Origin: Streptomyces sp. SUK 48
Lineage (GTDB): Bacteria; Actinomycetota; Actinomycetes; Streptomycetales; Streptomycetaceae
Direction: 5' to 3'
DNA length: 64,000 nucleotides
NCBI RefSeq assembly: GCF_009650765.1
Contig: NZ_CP045740.1
Location: 1,054,001-1,118,000, forward strand
In this document: positions 11,001 to 21,420 of the stretch, piece by piece
Numbering within the stretch: the stretch's first letter is position 1
Layout: each line of letters opens with the position of its first letter
Program-made: the position numbers and the translations under genes
Notes under the pieces: model-generated
What the model saw: the letters and a program-made list of their open reading frames with translations, nothing else
Database searches by the model: none
Told to the model about the DNA's origin: nothing

Positions 11001-11213
11001 CAGGCACCTCGCCAAGTTCGACCTGGAGATCTCGATGGCCGAGATCGGCGGCGAGGTCGTCGGCCATGTCCAGTACAAACCGAGCTACCTGGAGAAGCGG
11101 ACCGTGACGGCACTGCTCGCGCTCTACCGCACCGTGCTCTTCGACTCGATCGCCCACCCCGGCCTGGCACTCGACGAGATCGCGCCGGCCGGCCGTCCTG
11201 AGGAGACGGACCA

Positions 11214-11217
<4 letters not shown>
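5054..11217 (+). CDS. lctA: Hybrid PKS/NRPS, ACP-KS-AT-AT-ACP-C (LctA/SalA-like), split by a 1-nt frameshift
   Basis: Restoring one base near 10473 gives about 2054 residues. Domains: ACP1 (Ser45 in GLDSAK), KS 104-515 (Cys265 in DAACAGSL, His400, His438), AT1 600-900 (Ser691 in GQSVGE), AT2 1028-1385 (Ser1120 in GHSLGE), ACP2 (Ser1470 in GLDSML), an Ala/Pro linker, then a condensation domain from about 1600 with HHIASDA. AT1 has His716 where malonyl-type ATs have the carboxylate-binding Arg (FabD Arg117), so it should load a monocarboxylic starter; AT2 keeps Arg1145. Predicted role: formyl starter plus one (methyl)malonyl-type extender gives a semialdehyde on ACP2, which the C domain joins to an aminoacyl-PCP. 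Two ATs in tandem after the KS is unusual. The stop overlaps the next start (GTGA), showing that the shifted frame is the real end. Confidence 0.75.
10469..10474 (+). other. Frameshift site in the condensation domain (C run)
   Basis: Up to codon 10466 the C domain reads in one frame (ADPPAHLDL); from GTC 10474 it resumes in another frame as VERPPGVTYEGRDLAFRW and runs intact to 11217. Between lies TCCCC, one base short of two codons, so a single lost C explains the shift. The upstream frame runs on as Arg/Ser-rich nonsense to 10621. Either a sequencing error in a homopolymer or a true loss of function. Confidence 0.8.
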
Positions 11218-13028
<1,811 letters not shown>

Positions 13029-13084
13029 GCGATCCGCCGCCGGTAACCCGGCTTTCCCGCACACCACTTGAGCAGGAGCCCCTC

Positions 13085-14872
13085 ATGTCCGAAAGTCCCG
13101 AGCAGGACTACGACCCGGGCGACGTGGCCGTCATCGGCATCTCGTGCAAGGCGCCCGGTGCCCGCACCAAGGAGCAGTTCTGGGACAACCTCCTGCACGG
13201 CAGGGAGTCCGTGCGGTTCCTGGAGAAGGACGAGATCAAGGTCGACGAGACCCTGATCAACAACCCGTACTACGTGCGGGCCTGCGGCACCCTCGACGGG
13301 TACGACGCGTTCGACCCGTCGGTGTTCGGCATCAGCGACCGGATGGCGGCCGCGATGACCCCGGAGAACCGGCTGTTCGTGGAGAGCGCCTGGGAGGCGC
13401 TGGAGGACGGCGGTTACGACCCCGAGCGGGTGCCGGGCGAGATGGGCATCTACGGCGCCAACAACCCGCAGACGGCGGCCCTTTACGGCACTCCCCCGGA
13501 CCGGGTGTCGGTCGGTCCCGAGGCGATCGAGCACGGCCTGGCCTGGTCGCCGGACACCATGACGTCCAACGCGCTGTACTACATCGGGCTGACCGGTGAG
13601 GCCGTCACCGTCACCACCGCGTGCGCCGGATTCCACTACGCGGTGCATCTGGCCTGCCAGTCACTGCTGTTGGGGCAGACCGACATGGCGATCGCCGGGG
13701 GCGCGATGGTCCGGCTTCCGCACCCGCGCGGCCATCTGTGGGAGGAAGGCCGCATCCTGTCCCGGGACGGCCACTGCCGCCCGTTCGACGCGGCCGGCAC
13801 CGGCGCCGCGCTGTCCAGCGGTGTCGTCACCATGCTGCTCAAGCCGCTCGGCCAGGCCGTCGCCGACCGCGACCACATCTACGCCGTGGTCAAGGGCTCG
13901 GCCATCAACAACAACGGCGTCAGCGCGATGGCGTACGGGCTGGCGCAGCCCGAGCGGCTCAGCGCGTGCATCGCGGCCGCGATGCAGGTCGGCGGCGTCA
14001 CCCCGGACACGGTGTCCATGTACGAGGCGAACGGGCTCGGGCTGCCGATCACCGACCAGCTCGAAGTGCACGCCGTGGGCATGGCGTTCGGCAAGCAGAC
14101 CGGCACCTGCTCGATCGGCGGGGTCAAGGGCAACGTCGGCCACGGCGGGGTGGTGGCGGGCGGCTTCGGCGCCATGAAGGCCACGATGGCGCTGTACCAC
14201 CGGACGCTGGCGCCGACGATCAACCTGACCGATCCGGACCCGGAGATCGACTTCCCCAGCACCCCGTTCGTGCCCCAACTGGAGTCCGCGGACTGGGAAC
14301 CGGAGGCCGGCGTCCGCCGCGCGGGGATCACCGCGATCGGCGGTGGCGGCTACAACGGGCACCTGGTGCTCGAAGAGGCGCCGACGCGCACCGAACGCGC
14401 CCCCGAGGCCGTCGGCAGGCCGCGCCTGGCCACGCTGTCCGCCCTGGACGACGACGCGCTCGCGCGGCAGCGCGCCCGGCTGCGGGACCGGCTGCTGGCC
14501 GACCCAGCTCTGCGCCTCGACGACGTGTGCTTCAGCCTCAACCTGGGCCGCCGGACGATGGACCGCCGGTGGGCGGCCGTGGTCCGCAGCCGCGAGGAGC
14601 TGATCGAGGCGCTGTCCGCCGACTCCGCGGGCGGCCCGTCCGTCACGACCGCCGCCGCGCCGCAGGTGGACGCGGACGCCCTGCCGCACGGCGACCACGG
14701 GATCGTACCGGCCGCGCCGGACGACGACCGGGCGCTGTCCGCGCTCGCCGCCGCCTGGGTGAACGGCCGGCGGGTGGACTTCCGCCCGCTGCACCAGGGA
14801 GAGGCGAGCCACCGCGTGCCGCTGCCCACCTACCCGTTCCGGCCGCGCCGGCTCTGGCGCACCGAATGGTGA
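13085..14872 (+). CDS. lctC: Stand-alone ketosynthase-like cyclase (LctC/SalC-like) with altered active site
   Basis: 595 residues, start ATG with AGGAG upstream. The thiolase fold is complete with nucleophile Cys180 (VTTACAGF) and the second histidine His353 (GNVGHGG). However, the first catalytic histidine, normally in EAHGTGT, is Asn316 (YEANGLGL). After the KS come the KS-AT linker and a post-AT linker ending LPTYPFRPRRLW with no AT between, so the protein looks like a PKS module from which the AT was removed. From memory, SalC of salinosporamide biosynthesis is a stand-alone KS shown to act as an intramolecular aldolase and beta-lactone synthase on the PCP-bound intermediate. The same role is inferred here: closing the gamma-lactam-beta-lactone and releasing it. 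No thioesterase is present in the cluster, which fits release by this protein. Confidence 0.8.
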   Translation: MSESPEQDYDPGDVAVIGISCKAPGARTKEQFWDNLLHGRESVRFLEKDEIKVDETLINNPYYVRACGTLDGYDAFDPSVFGISDRMAAAMTPENRLFVESAWEALEDGGYDPERVPGEMGIYGANNPQTAALYGTPPDRVSVGPEAIEHGLAWSPDTMTSNALYYIGLTGEAVTVTTACAGFHYAVHLACQSLLLGQTDMAIAGGAMVRLPHPRGHLWEEGRILSRDGHCRPFDAAGTGAALSSGVVTMLLKPLGQAVADRDHIYAVVKGSAINNNGVSAMAYGLAQPERLSACIAAAMQVGGVTPDTVSMYEANGLGLPITDQLEVHAVGMAFGKQTGTCSIGGVKGNVGHGGVVAGGFGAMKATMALYHRTLAPTINLTDPDPEIDFPSTPFVPQLESADWEPEAGVRRAGITAIGGGGYNGHLVLEEAPTRTERAPEAVGRPRLATLSALDDDALARQRARLRDRLLADPALRLDDVCFSLNLGRRTMDRRWAAVVRSREELIEALSADSAGGPSVTTAAAPQVDADALPHGDHGIVPAAPDDDRALSALAAAWVNGRRVDFRPLHQGEASHRVPLPTYPFRPRRLWRTEW

Positions 14873-16113
14873 GGGCGGGCGCCCCGGCGCCGGCCACCGT
14901 GGACCTGGGCGACCCGGACACCTTCGCGGACCACGACCTCGACGGGTTCTGGCGCACCCTGCGGGACACCGCGCCGGTGTACTGGAACCCCCCGGCGGGC
15001 GGCCGCCGCGGCTTCTGGGCGCTGTCCCGGTACGACGACATCATGGCCGCCTACCGGGACGATCTGCACCTCACCTCCGAGCGCGGCAATGTGCTGGTCA
15101 CGCTGCTGGGCGGGGGCGACGCCGGGGCCGGGCGGATGCTGGCCGTCACCGACGGGCACCGCCACCACGAGCTGCGTAAGATCCTCCAGCGGGTGCTCTC
15201 GCCGCGGGTGCTCAGCGAGGTCGCGGCGGCGGTGCGGGCCAACACCCGGCGGCTGATCCGCGAGGCGGTCGAGGCCGGGGGCTGCGACTTCGCCGAGGAG
15301 ATCGCGAGCCGTATCCCGATGACCACGATCTCCAATCTGCTCGGGGTGCCCGAGCAGGACCGGGACTATCTGCTCGCCCAGACCAAGGCGGCGCTGTCGG
15401 CCGACACCGAGGACGTCGACGAGGTCGACTCCGAGATGGCCCGCAACGAGATCCTGCTGTACTTCATGGACATGGTCGAGGAGCGGCGGGAGGCGCCGGG
15501 CGACGATGTGATCAGCATGCTGGTCGCGAGCTCCATCGACGGAGTGCCGCTGTCCGACGAGGACATCGTGCTCAACTGCTACAGCCTGATCATCGGCGGC
15601 GACGAGACCAGCCGGCTGACGATGATCGACGGTGTGCACAGCCTCGCCGCCCGGCCCGGTCAGTGGCGGCGGCTCAAGGACGGCGAGGTCGCGATCGACA
15701 CCGCCGTGGACGAGGTGCTGCGCTGGGCCTCCCCCACCCTGCACTTCGGGCGCACCGTGGTGCGTGAGACCGAGGTGCACGGGGTACGGCTGCGGCCGGG
15801 CGAGATCGTCACGCTCTGGCACGCCTCCGGCAACCGGGACGAGCGGGTCTTCGAGCGGCCCGGGGAGTTCGACCTCGGCCGCACCCCCAACAAGCATCTG
15901 GCCTTCGGCTACGGACCGCACTTCTGCCTCGGCTCCTACCTCGCCAAGGTGGAGATCGCCGAACTGCTGATGGCCCTCCGGGACTTCACCACCGGCTTCG
16001 AGCAGACCGGCGAGGCGCTGCGCATCCGGTCGAACTTCCTCACCGGGTACTCCACGCTGCCGGTGCGGTTGTGGCCCGACCCCCGCGCGATGAAGGAGGC
16101 GGCAGCCCAGTGA
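14866..16113 (+). CDS. lctD: Cytochrome P450 (LctD/SalD-like)
   Basis: 415 residues with I-helix GGDETSRL, ExxR motif in DEVLRWASP and the heme loop FGYGPHFCLGS with ligand Cys354. Length is normal for a bacterial class I P450. ATG 14866 overlaps the preceding stop (ATGGTGA; the GTG at 14869 is a second possible start), so translation is coupled to the cyclase gene. In the related salinosporamide pathway the P450 SalD oxidises the beta-carbon of the amino acid building block; beta-hydroxylation of the PCP-bound amino acid, giving the hydroxyalkyl side chain, is inferred here. No ferredoxin is encoded in the cluster, so redox partners must come from elsewhere, for example the set at 55.6-57.2 kb. 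Confidence 0.85.
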   Translation: MVRAGAPAPATVDLGDPDTFADHDLDGFWRTLRDTAPVYWNPPAGGRRGFWALSRYDDIMAAYRDDLHLTSERGNVLVTLLGGGDAGAGRMLAVTDGHRHHELRKILQRVLSPRVLSEVAAAVRANTRRLIREAVEAGGCDFAEEIASRIPMTTISNLLGVPEQDRDYLLAQTKAALSADTEDVDEVDSEMARNEILLYFMDMVEERREAPGDDVISMLVASSIDGVPLSDEDIVLNCYSLIIGGDETSRLTMIDGVHSLAARPGQWRRLKDGEVAIDTAVDEVLRWASPTLHFGRTVVRETEVHGVRLRPGEIVTLWHASGNRDERVFERPGEFDLGRTPNKHLAFGYGPHFCLGSYLAKVEIAELLMALRDFTTGFEQTGEALRIRSNFLTGYSTLPVRLWPDPRAMKEAAAQ

Positions 16114-16805
16114 ACATCTACCTATCGGGACAAGGGGCGTTCGCGGTGCAGGTCGCGGACGCCCTGGGCGAGGAAGGCCACCGGATCGCGGGCGTGGCCG
16201 CCCCCCGGCTGCGCAAGGGGCACTCCGACGAGGGCAACGCGCTGTCCTGGGACCGGCTGCGCGCGTGGGCGTACCCGAGGAGCGTCCCCTGGACGGACTC
16301 GGCCGAACTGCGCGCGATGCACATCCCCGACGGGGTGGACCTCATCGTCGCCGCCCACTCGCACGCCTTCATCGGCCGCGCGACCCGGGCCCGCGCCGCC
16401 GTCGCGACCATCGGCTACCACCCCAGTCTGCTGCCGCTGCACCGCGGCCGGGACGCGATCCGGTGGACGATCCGCGACGGCGACAAGGTGACGGGCGGCA
16501 GCGTCTACCACCTCACCGAGCGAACCGACGGCGGTCCCGTCGCCGCCCAGGAGCACCTGTTCGTGCCGCCCGGCTCGACCGCGGAGACCCTGTGGCGCGA
16601 GCACCTCGCCCCCCTCGGCGTACGCCTGCTGATCCGCGTGGTCACCGACCTCGCCAAGGGCCGCCGTGTCGAGGTCGCCCAGGACGAGAAGCTGGCCACC
16701 TGGGAACCCGCGATGGGCGCGCCCCCGCTGTTCAAGCCCGAACTCATCGCGCTGCCGGGCTCGGAACCCGTCGACGGGAGCAGGTGGGCGCTGCACGGGG
16801 AGTGA
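16110..16805 (+). CDS. lctF: Formyltransferase, folate-dependent family (LctF-like)
   Basis: 231 residues from GTG 16110, which overlaps the P450 stop by 4 nt. The formyltransferase core YHPSLLPLHRGRDAIRW and the downstream RTDGGP aspartate are present, as in Fmt, PurN and sugar formyltransferases. The Asn of the usual Asn-x-His triad is Gly in this protein (IGYH); His and Asp remain. Length is shorter than tRNA formyltransferase (about 310), with no tRNA-binding C-terminal domain. From memory, LctF in lactacystin biosynthesis moves formyl from 10-formyl-tetrahydrofolate to CoA, and the loading AT then uses formyl-CoA. That explains the His-substituted AT1 in the first protein of this cluster. 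An alternative is N-formylation of an amino group. Confidence 0.75.
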   Translation: MNIYLSGQGAFAVQVADALGEEGHRIAGVAAPRLRKGHSDEGNALSWDRLRAWAYPRSVPWTDSAELRAMHIPDGVDLIVAAHSHAFIGRATRARAAVATIGYHPSLLPLHRGRDAIRWTIRDGDKVTGGSVYHLTERTDGGPVAAQEHLFVPPGSTAETLWREHLAPLGVRLLIRVVTDLAKGRRVEVAQDEKLATWEPAMGAPPLFKPELIALPGSEPVDGSRWALHGE

Positions 16806-16836
16806 GCGCGGGGCCCGGCGGGGCTCCCGCCTCCCG

Positions 16837-17877
16837 TCAGAGCCGGCCGGCGTCCAGCACCGCCCGGGCGAAGACGGCGGGGGCCTCTTGCGGGAGGTTG
16901 TGGCCGGCGCCCGCCACGACCCGGTGCTCGTAGGGGCCGGTGAAGCGGTCGCGGGTGGGGTCGCCGGGGGCGGTGAAGGGGTCCAGCTCGGGGCTCAGGG
17001 TGATGGTGGGGACCTGGATGACGGGCCGGGTGGCGAGCTGCCTCTCGTAGCGGTCGTACCGGCGTTCGCCGTCCGCGAGGCCGAGGCGCCAGCGGTAGTT
17101 GTGGATGACGACGGCCGCGTAGTCGGGGTTCTCGAAGGCCGCCGCCGTACGCCGGAAGGTGGCGTCGTCGAACGCCCAGGTGGGTGAGACCTCTTGCCAC
17201 ACCAGGCGGCACAACGCGTCGCGCAGCTCGGGGGTTTCCATGGCCCGGCGGCCGCGTTCGGTGGCGAAGTAGTACTGGTACCACCAGGTGTGCTCGGCGG
17301 CGGGCGCGAGCGGCGACTGCTGCGCCTCGACGTCGGTGACGAGGTAGCCGCTGGTGGAGACGAGCGCGGTGACGCGCCCGGGCCACAGCGCGGCGATGAT
17401 GCCGGCGGTGCGCGAGCCCCAGTCGAAGCCGGCGAGGACGGCCTCGCGGATCTCCAGCGCGTCCATGAGGGCGACGATGTCCAGGGCGACCGCGGCCTGC
17501 TGGGCGTTGCGGACCGTGTGCGCGGACCGGAACCGGGTGGTGCCGTGGCCGCGCAGATAGGGCACGATCACGCGGTACCCCTGCCCGGCGAGGAGCGGGG
17601 CGACGTCGACGTAGCTGTGGATGTCGTACGGCCATCCGTGCAGGCAGATCACGACGGGGCCGTGGGCCGGGCCCGCCTGCGCGTACCCGATGTCGAGGAC
17701 GCCCGCGCGGACCCGCTCGAGCGCGGGGAACGTGGTGTGCGCTCCGGGTGCCGGGGCCTCGTCCGCCCCGCCGGGAGCGGCCTGGGCGGCGTCCGCCGAC
17801 TGCCGGCCGGTCAGGGAGAGCGCGGCCGCGCCGGTCCCGAGGCCGACGGCCTTCCCGAAGGTACGCCGGTCGATCAT
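16837..17877 (-). CDS. Tat-exported alpha/beta hydrolase, epoxide hydrolase-like
   Basis: 346 residues. The N-terminus MIDRRTFGKAVGLGTG is a twin-arginine signal followed by an Ala-rich hydrophobic stretch, so the enzyme should be exported folded. The core has the oxyanion motif HGWP, a nucleophile elbow GFDWGS with Asp as nucleophile (as in epoxide hydrolases and haloalkane dehalogenases rather than Ser esterases), and a C-terminal GAGHNLP histidine. RBS GGAGGG precedes ATG 17877. It is convergent with the formyltransferase gene (31 bp gap). It may be part of the biosynthetic cluster (resistance or tailoring by opening a strained ring outside the cell) or simply its border; the sequence does not decide. 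Confidence 0.8.
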   Translation of the reverse strand: MIDRRTFGKAVGLGTGAAALSLTGRQSADAAQAAPGGADEAPAPGAHTTFPALERVRAGVLDIGYAQAGPAHGPVVICLHGWPYDIHSYVDVAPLLAGQGYRVIVPYLRGHGTTRFRSAHTVRNAQQAAVALDIVALMDALEIREAVLAGFDWGSRTAGIIAALWPGRVTALVSTSGYLVTDVEAQQSPLAPAAEHTWWYQYYFATERGRRAMETPELRDALCRLVWQEVSPTWAFDDATFRRTAAAFENPDYAAVVIHNYRWRLGLADGERRYDRYERQLATRPVIQVPTITLSPELDPFTAPGDPTRDRFTGPYEHRVVAGAGHNLPQEAPAVFARAVLDAGRL

Positions 17878-17939
17878 ATGAAACCCTCCGTCGTCCGCAT
17901 GGCGCGCTGAGGTCAGCTCGCCCGCGACGCTACCGGCCG

Positions 17940-18300
17940 CTCCCCGCTCCCCGAAGGCGGCGCGAAGGGCGTGGGCGCGGCGGGTTTCCGGGTGGCGCCC
18001 GGCGAACTCGGCGAGAACATCACCACCCGCGGTGTCGACCTGCTCGCCCTGCCGGTCGGCCCCGGTCGCGCGTCGGCGCCGAAGCCGTGATCGAGGTGAC
18101 CGGTCTGCGCGGCCCCTGACGCCCCATCGGGCCCGGCCGAGGCGGTCTGCTCAAGCAGGTCGCCGGCCGCGACGAGGCAACCTCGTGTGCCGGGGCCGGA
18201 AGCGCGGGCGTGTCACGCGGGGCGGGGGCATCCGCCCCGGCGACACGGTGGAGGCGGGGCTCCCGGTCGGCCCGCACCACCCGCCGGACCGGGGCCGACC
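17940..18300 (+). pseudogene. Decayed MOSC-domain protein
   Basis: No intact frame is present, but pieces of a MOSC domain follow each other in the right order in different frames. The segment at about 17969-18060 reads GFRVAPGELGENITTRGVDL then LLALPVG; at about 18080-18115 it reads VGAEAVIEVTGLRGP; then GLLKQVAGRD; then NLVCRGRKRGRVTRGGGIRP followed by GDTVEAGLP. These match the start, middle (E-x-TGLR) and end (GGxVRPGDxV) of MOSC proteins, which relate to molybdenum cofactor sulfurases. At least three frameshifts and a stop are needed, and the first third is missing. The conserved order makes chance unlikely. Confidence 0.75.
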
Positions 18301-18310
18301 CACCGCGTCC

Positions 18311-19717
18311 TCACCCCTCGGGCTCGGTGACGCGGTACGGCACGAACGTGCTGGTGTCCTGGTCGATGTGCAGCCGGTGGCCGAGCGGCGGGGCGGCGCG
18401 CTGGGGGCAGGAGAGGCGTTCGCAGACGCGGCAGCCCATGCCGATGGGGGTGGCGGCGGAGGTGCCGGCGAGGTCGAGGCCGTCGGAGTAGACGAGTCGG
18501 TGCGCGTGGCGGATCTCGCAGCCGAGGCCGATGGCGAAGGTCTTGCCGGGTTCGCCCCAGCCGCCGCGGTGCCGGGCGACGGCGCGCGCGGTCCACAAGT
18601 ACCGCTGCCCGTCCGGCATTTCGGCGACCTGGACATGGATGCGGCCGGGCGCGGCGAACGCCTCGTACACGTTCCACAGGGGGCAGGTGCCACCCGCCCG
18701 GGAGAAGTGGAAGCCGGTCGCCGACTGGCGCTTGGACATGTTGCCCGCCCGGTCGACCCGGACGAAGGAGAAGGGCACCCCGCGCAGCCGGGGGCGCTGG
18801 AGGGTGCTCAGCCGGTGGCAGACGGTCTCGTAGCCGAGGCCGTAGCGGTCGGTGAGGCGCTCGATGTCGTAGCGCACCTCCTCGGCGGCCGTGTGGAAGG
18901 CGCGGTACGGCAGGACGAGCGCCGCCGCGAAGTAGTTGGCGATGCCGATGCGGGCGAGGCCGTGGGCGGGCGTCCCCGGGGTGAAGTCCTCGGCGGCCAA
19001 GTGGTCGATCTCGGCGCCGTGTTCGAGCAGGGCGAGCTGGGTGGCCAGGCGGAACGCGCGCTGGCCGGGGCGCAGCCGGGTGGAGAGGTGGAGGGTGCGG
19101 GTCGGCGCGTCGTAGTGGTGGAGGTGGTCGGCCGCCCCGACGGACAACCGCACGCCGTGCCGGTCGGCGAGGCGGGCGGTCAGGGCGGGGAGGACCTCGC
19201 CGGGGCCGATGCCGATCTCCTCGGCGAGGGCCTCGGCCGCGAGGTCGGTGTCGTGCAGGTAGTTGCGGCGGCGGTAGAAGAAGTCCCGGATCTCCTCGTG
19301 CGGTGAGCGGGGCAGCTCGGGGTCGGCTCCGCGGCCGTCCGTGGCCTGCGCGAGGCGTTCGGCGAGCAGTTGGTTGCGGCGGCCGAGGCCGAGCAGCACA
19401 TGGGCGACGGCGGGCATCCGGGCGGCGAGGTCCGCGAGGTCGGCGGCGGACAGGCGGGCCTCGGCGAGTTCCCCGGCCAGCGCCTCGCGCAGGTCGGCGA
19501 CCAGACGCGTGGTGTCGCGCTCGGAGAAGAAGCCCGGGTCGACGCCGAACGTCTCGGTCAGCCGGAGCAGCACCGGGACCGTGAGCGGCCGGGAGTCGTG
19601 CTCCATCTGGTTGAGGTAGCTCGGCGAGATGGCGAGCACGCGGGCCATCTCGGCCTGGCTGAGGTGCCGCTCCTCGCGCAGGCGCCGCAGCCGCGCGCCC
19701 GCGTACGTCTTGCTCAT
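18311..19717 (-). CDS. ramB: RamB/ScfR-type regulator of acetate and fatty-acyl metabolism
   Basis: 468 residues: an N-terminal XRE helix-turn-helix (LSQAEMARVLAISPSYLNQM, residues 19-38), a central region with [20 protein letters not shown] typical of the IrrE/M78-like module, and the family's C-terminal domain with Cys pairs (GGTCPLWN, GMGCRVCERLSCPQ). This is the short-chain fatty-acyl regulator family, whose members RamB and PrpR control isocitrate lyase and the methylcitrate genes in Corynebacterium and Mycobacterium. ATG 19717 was chosen because it has AGGAAGGA upstream and starts just before the HTH; the frame stays open 44 codons further without family sequence. Divergent from aceA with repeats between, so it very probably controls aceA-aceB and itself. 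Confidence 0.85.
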   Translation of the reverse strand: MSKTYAGARLRRLREERHLSQAEMARVLAISPSYLNQMEHDSRPLTVPVLLRLTETFGVDPGFFSERDTTRLVADLREALAGELAEARLSAADLADLAARMPAVAHVLLGLGRRNQLLAERLAQATDGRGADPELPRSPHEEIRDFFYRRRNYLHDTDLAAEALAEEIGIGPGEVLPALTARLADRHGVRLSVGAADHLHHYDAPTRTLHLSTRLRPGQRAFRLATQLALLEHGAEIDHLAAEDFTPGTPAHGLARIGIANYFAAALVLPYRAFHTAAEEVRYDIERLTDRYGLGYETVCHRLSTLQRPRLRGVPFSFVRVDRAGNMSKRQSATGFHFSRAGGTCPLWNVYEAFAAPGRIHVQVAEMPDGQRYLWTARAVARHRGGWGEPGKTFAIGLGCEIRHAHRLVYSDGLDLAGTSAATPIGMGCRVCERLSCPQRAAPPLGHRLHIDQDTSTFVPYRVTEPEG

Positions 19718-19781
19718 CCCCGGGTCCTTCCTCGTCCCTCCGTTTCCGGCCAGCCTAGGTGATCGGCACCCCGGAAGGACC

Positions 19782-19830
19782 TTCGCAAAGTTGGCAGATG
19801 ACCGCCGGAAGATTCGCAGAAGTTGGCAGA
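19782..19830. promoter_or_regulatory. Paired direct repeats, candidate RamB operator
   Basis: TTCGCAAAGTTGGCAGA (19782-19798) and TTCGCAGAAGTTGGCAGA (19813-19830) are near-identical, 31 bp apart, about three helical turns. They lie 65 bp from the regulator start, between the divergent regulator and aceA. The TTCGCA core resembles the TTTGCAAA core known for RamB/PrpR sites and recurs before the prp genes of this window. Confidence 0.65.
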
Positions 19831-19843
19831 CGTCCACCATTGA

Positions 19844-19858
19844 TGGCACTCAGTGCCA
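19844..19858. promoter_or_regulatory. 15-bp palindrome in the aceA-regulator intergenic region
   Basis: TGGCACTCAGTGCCA is a perfect 7-bp inverted repeat around one central base, next to the paired repeats. It could be an additional operator. The remainder of the 375-bp gap (19718-20092) shows no gene; aceA has GAGGAG before its start. Confidence 0.5.
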
Positions 19859-20092
19859 CTGCCAGAGTGTGCGTACGGCCCGCCGGACACCGGCGGCCAC
19901 CGCTCGCAGCCGGGACCCGAATCAGGCCCTGACATCGGGATTCCCGGCACGGGTGAGGGGTCGTCACCGGCAGCACTGCTCAGCTCCGCCCCATGGTTCC
20001 GGCGGGCCGTATCGCAAGAGTTCGACACGTAGTGCCACACCTGTTCGCTTGAACGGGGACGTTGGCAGCCGGTACAGATCGAGGAGACAGTC

Positions 20093-21379
20093 ATGGCAGA
20101 GGCGACGAGGACGCAGGCGGCCGAGGAGCTGGCGCGGCGCTGGGCCACCGACCCCCGCTGGCAGGGTGTCGAGCGCACCTACAGCGCCGAGGACGTGATC
20201 CGGCTGTCCGGCAGCGTCCGCGAGGAGCACACCCTGGCCCGGCGCGGCGCCGAGCGGCTGTGGCGGCAGCTGCACGAGCGGGACTACATCCACGCCCTCG
20301 GCGCGCTCACCGGCGGCCAGGCGGTCCAGCAGGTCAAGGCCGGTCTCCAGGCCATCTACCTGTCCGGCTGGCAGGTCGCCGCCGACGCCAACCAGGCCGG
20401 GCACACCTACCCGGACCAGAGCCTGTACCCGGCCAACTCCGTTCCCCAGGTGGTGCGTCGGATCAACAACGCGCTGCTGCGCGCCGACCAGATCGCCACC
20501 GCCGAGGACGCCGGGGACACCACGGACTGGCTGGCGCCGATCGTCGCCGACGCCGAGGCCGGTTTCGGTGGTCCGCTCAACGCGTTCGAGCTGACCAAGG
20601 CCATGATCGCGGCGGGCGCGGCCGGTATCCACTACGAGGACCAGCTCGCCTCGGAGAAGAAGTGCGGCCATCTCGGCGGCAAGGTCCTGGTGCCGACCTC
20701 GCAGCACATCCGCACCCTGAACGCGGCGCGCCTCGCCGCCGACATCGCCGACGTGCCGAGCATCGTGATCGCCCGCACCGACGCGCTCGCCGCCAACCTG
20801 CTGACCACCGACGTGGACGAGCGGGACGCGGAGTTCGCCACCGGCGAGCGCACGGCGGAGGGCTTCTACCGGGTGCGGCCCGGCATGGCGCCGGTGATCG
20901 CGCGCGGTCTGGCGTACGCGCCGTACGCCGATCTGCTCTGGGTGGAGACCGGCACCCCGGACCTGGCGCAGGCCCGTGAGTTCGCCGAGGCGATCCACGC
21001 CCGCTACCCGGACCAGATGCTCGCCTACAACTGCTCGCCCTCCTTCAACTGGAAGGCCGCGCTGGACGACGACCAGATCGCCAAGTTCCAGCGGGAGCTG
21101 GGCGCGATGGGCTACCGGTTCCAGTTCATCACCCTGGCCGGCTTCCACTCCCTCAACCACGGCATGTTCGACCTGGCCCGCGGCTACGCCGAGCACGGCA
21201 TGACCGCCTATGTCGACCTCCAGGAGCGGGAGTTCGCCGCCCAGGCGCAGGGCTTCACCGCCGTCAAGCACCAGCGCGAGGTCGGCACCGGCTACTTCGA
21301 CCTGGTCTCCACCGCCGTCAACCCCGCGTCCTCCACCACCGCCCTGGCCGGGTCGACGGAGGAAGAGCAGTTCCACTAG
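20093..21379 (+). CDS. aceA: Isocitrate lyase
   Basis: 428 residues. It cleaves isocitrate to glyoxylate and succinate, the first glyoxylate-shunt step. The signature KKCGHLGGK with the catalytic Cys is intact, as are DAEAGFGG (metal site) and the late NCSPSFNW motif that helps close the active site. Length is the classical short bacterial type. RBS GAGGAG before ATG 20093. First gene of aceA-aceB-hbd (41 bp to aceB). Together with the divergent RamB-type regulator and the operator-like repeats upstream, this is an acetate/fatty-acid growth operon. Confidence 0.95.
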   Translation: MAEATRTQAAEELARRWATDPRWQGVERTYSAEDVIRLSGSVREEHTLARRGAERLWRQLHERDYIHALGALTGGQAVQQVKAGLQAIYLSGWQVAADANQAGHTYPDQSLYPANSVPQVVRRINNALLRADQIATAEDAGDTTDWLAPIVADAEAGFGGPLNAFELTKAMIAAGAAGIHYEDQLASEKKCGHLGGKVLVPTSQHIRTLNAARLAADIADVPSIVIARTDALAANLLTTDVDERDAEFATGERTAEGFYRVRPGMAPVIARGLAYAPYADLLWVETGTPDLAQAREFAEAIHARYPDQMLAYNCSPSFNWKAALDDDQIAKFQRELGAMGYRFQFITLAGFHSLNHGMFDLARGYAEHGMTAYVDLQEREFAAQAQGFTAVKHQREVGTGYFDLVSTAVNPASSTTALAGSTEEEQFH

Positions 21380-21420
21380 GCCCCCGCCGCACCTCCTCGC
21401 ACCTCTTCCAGGAGAGACCG

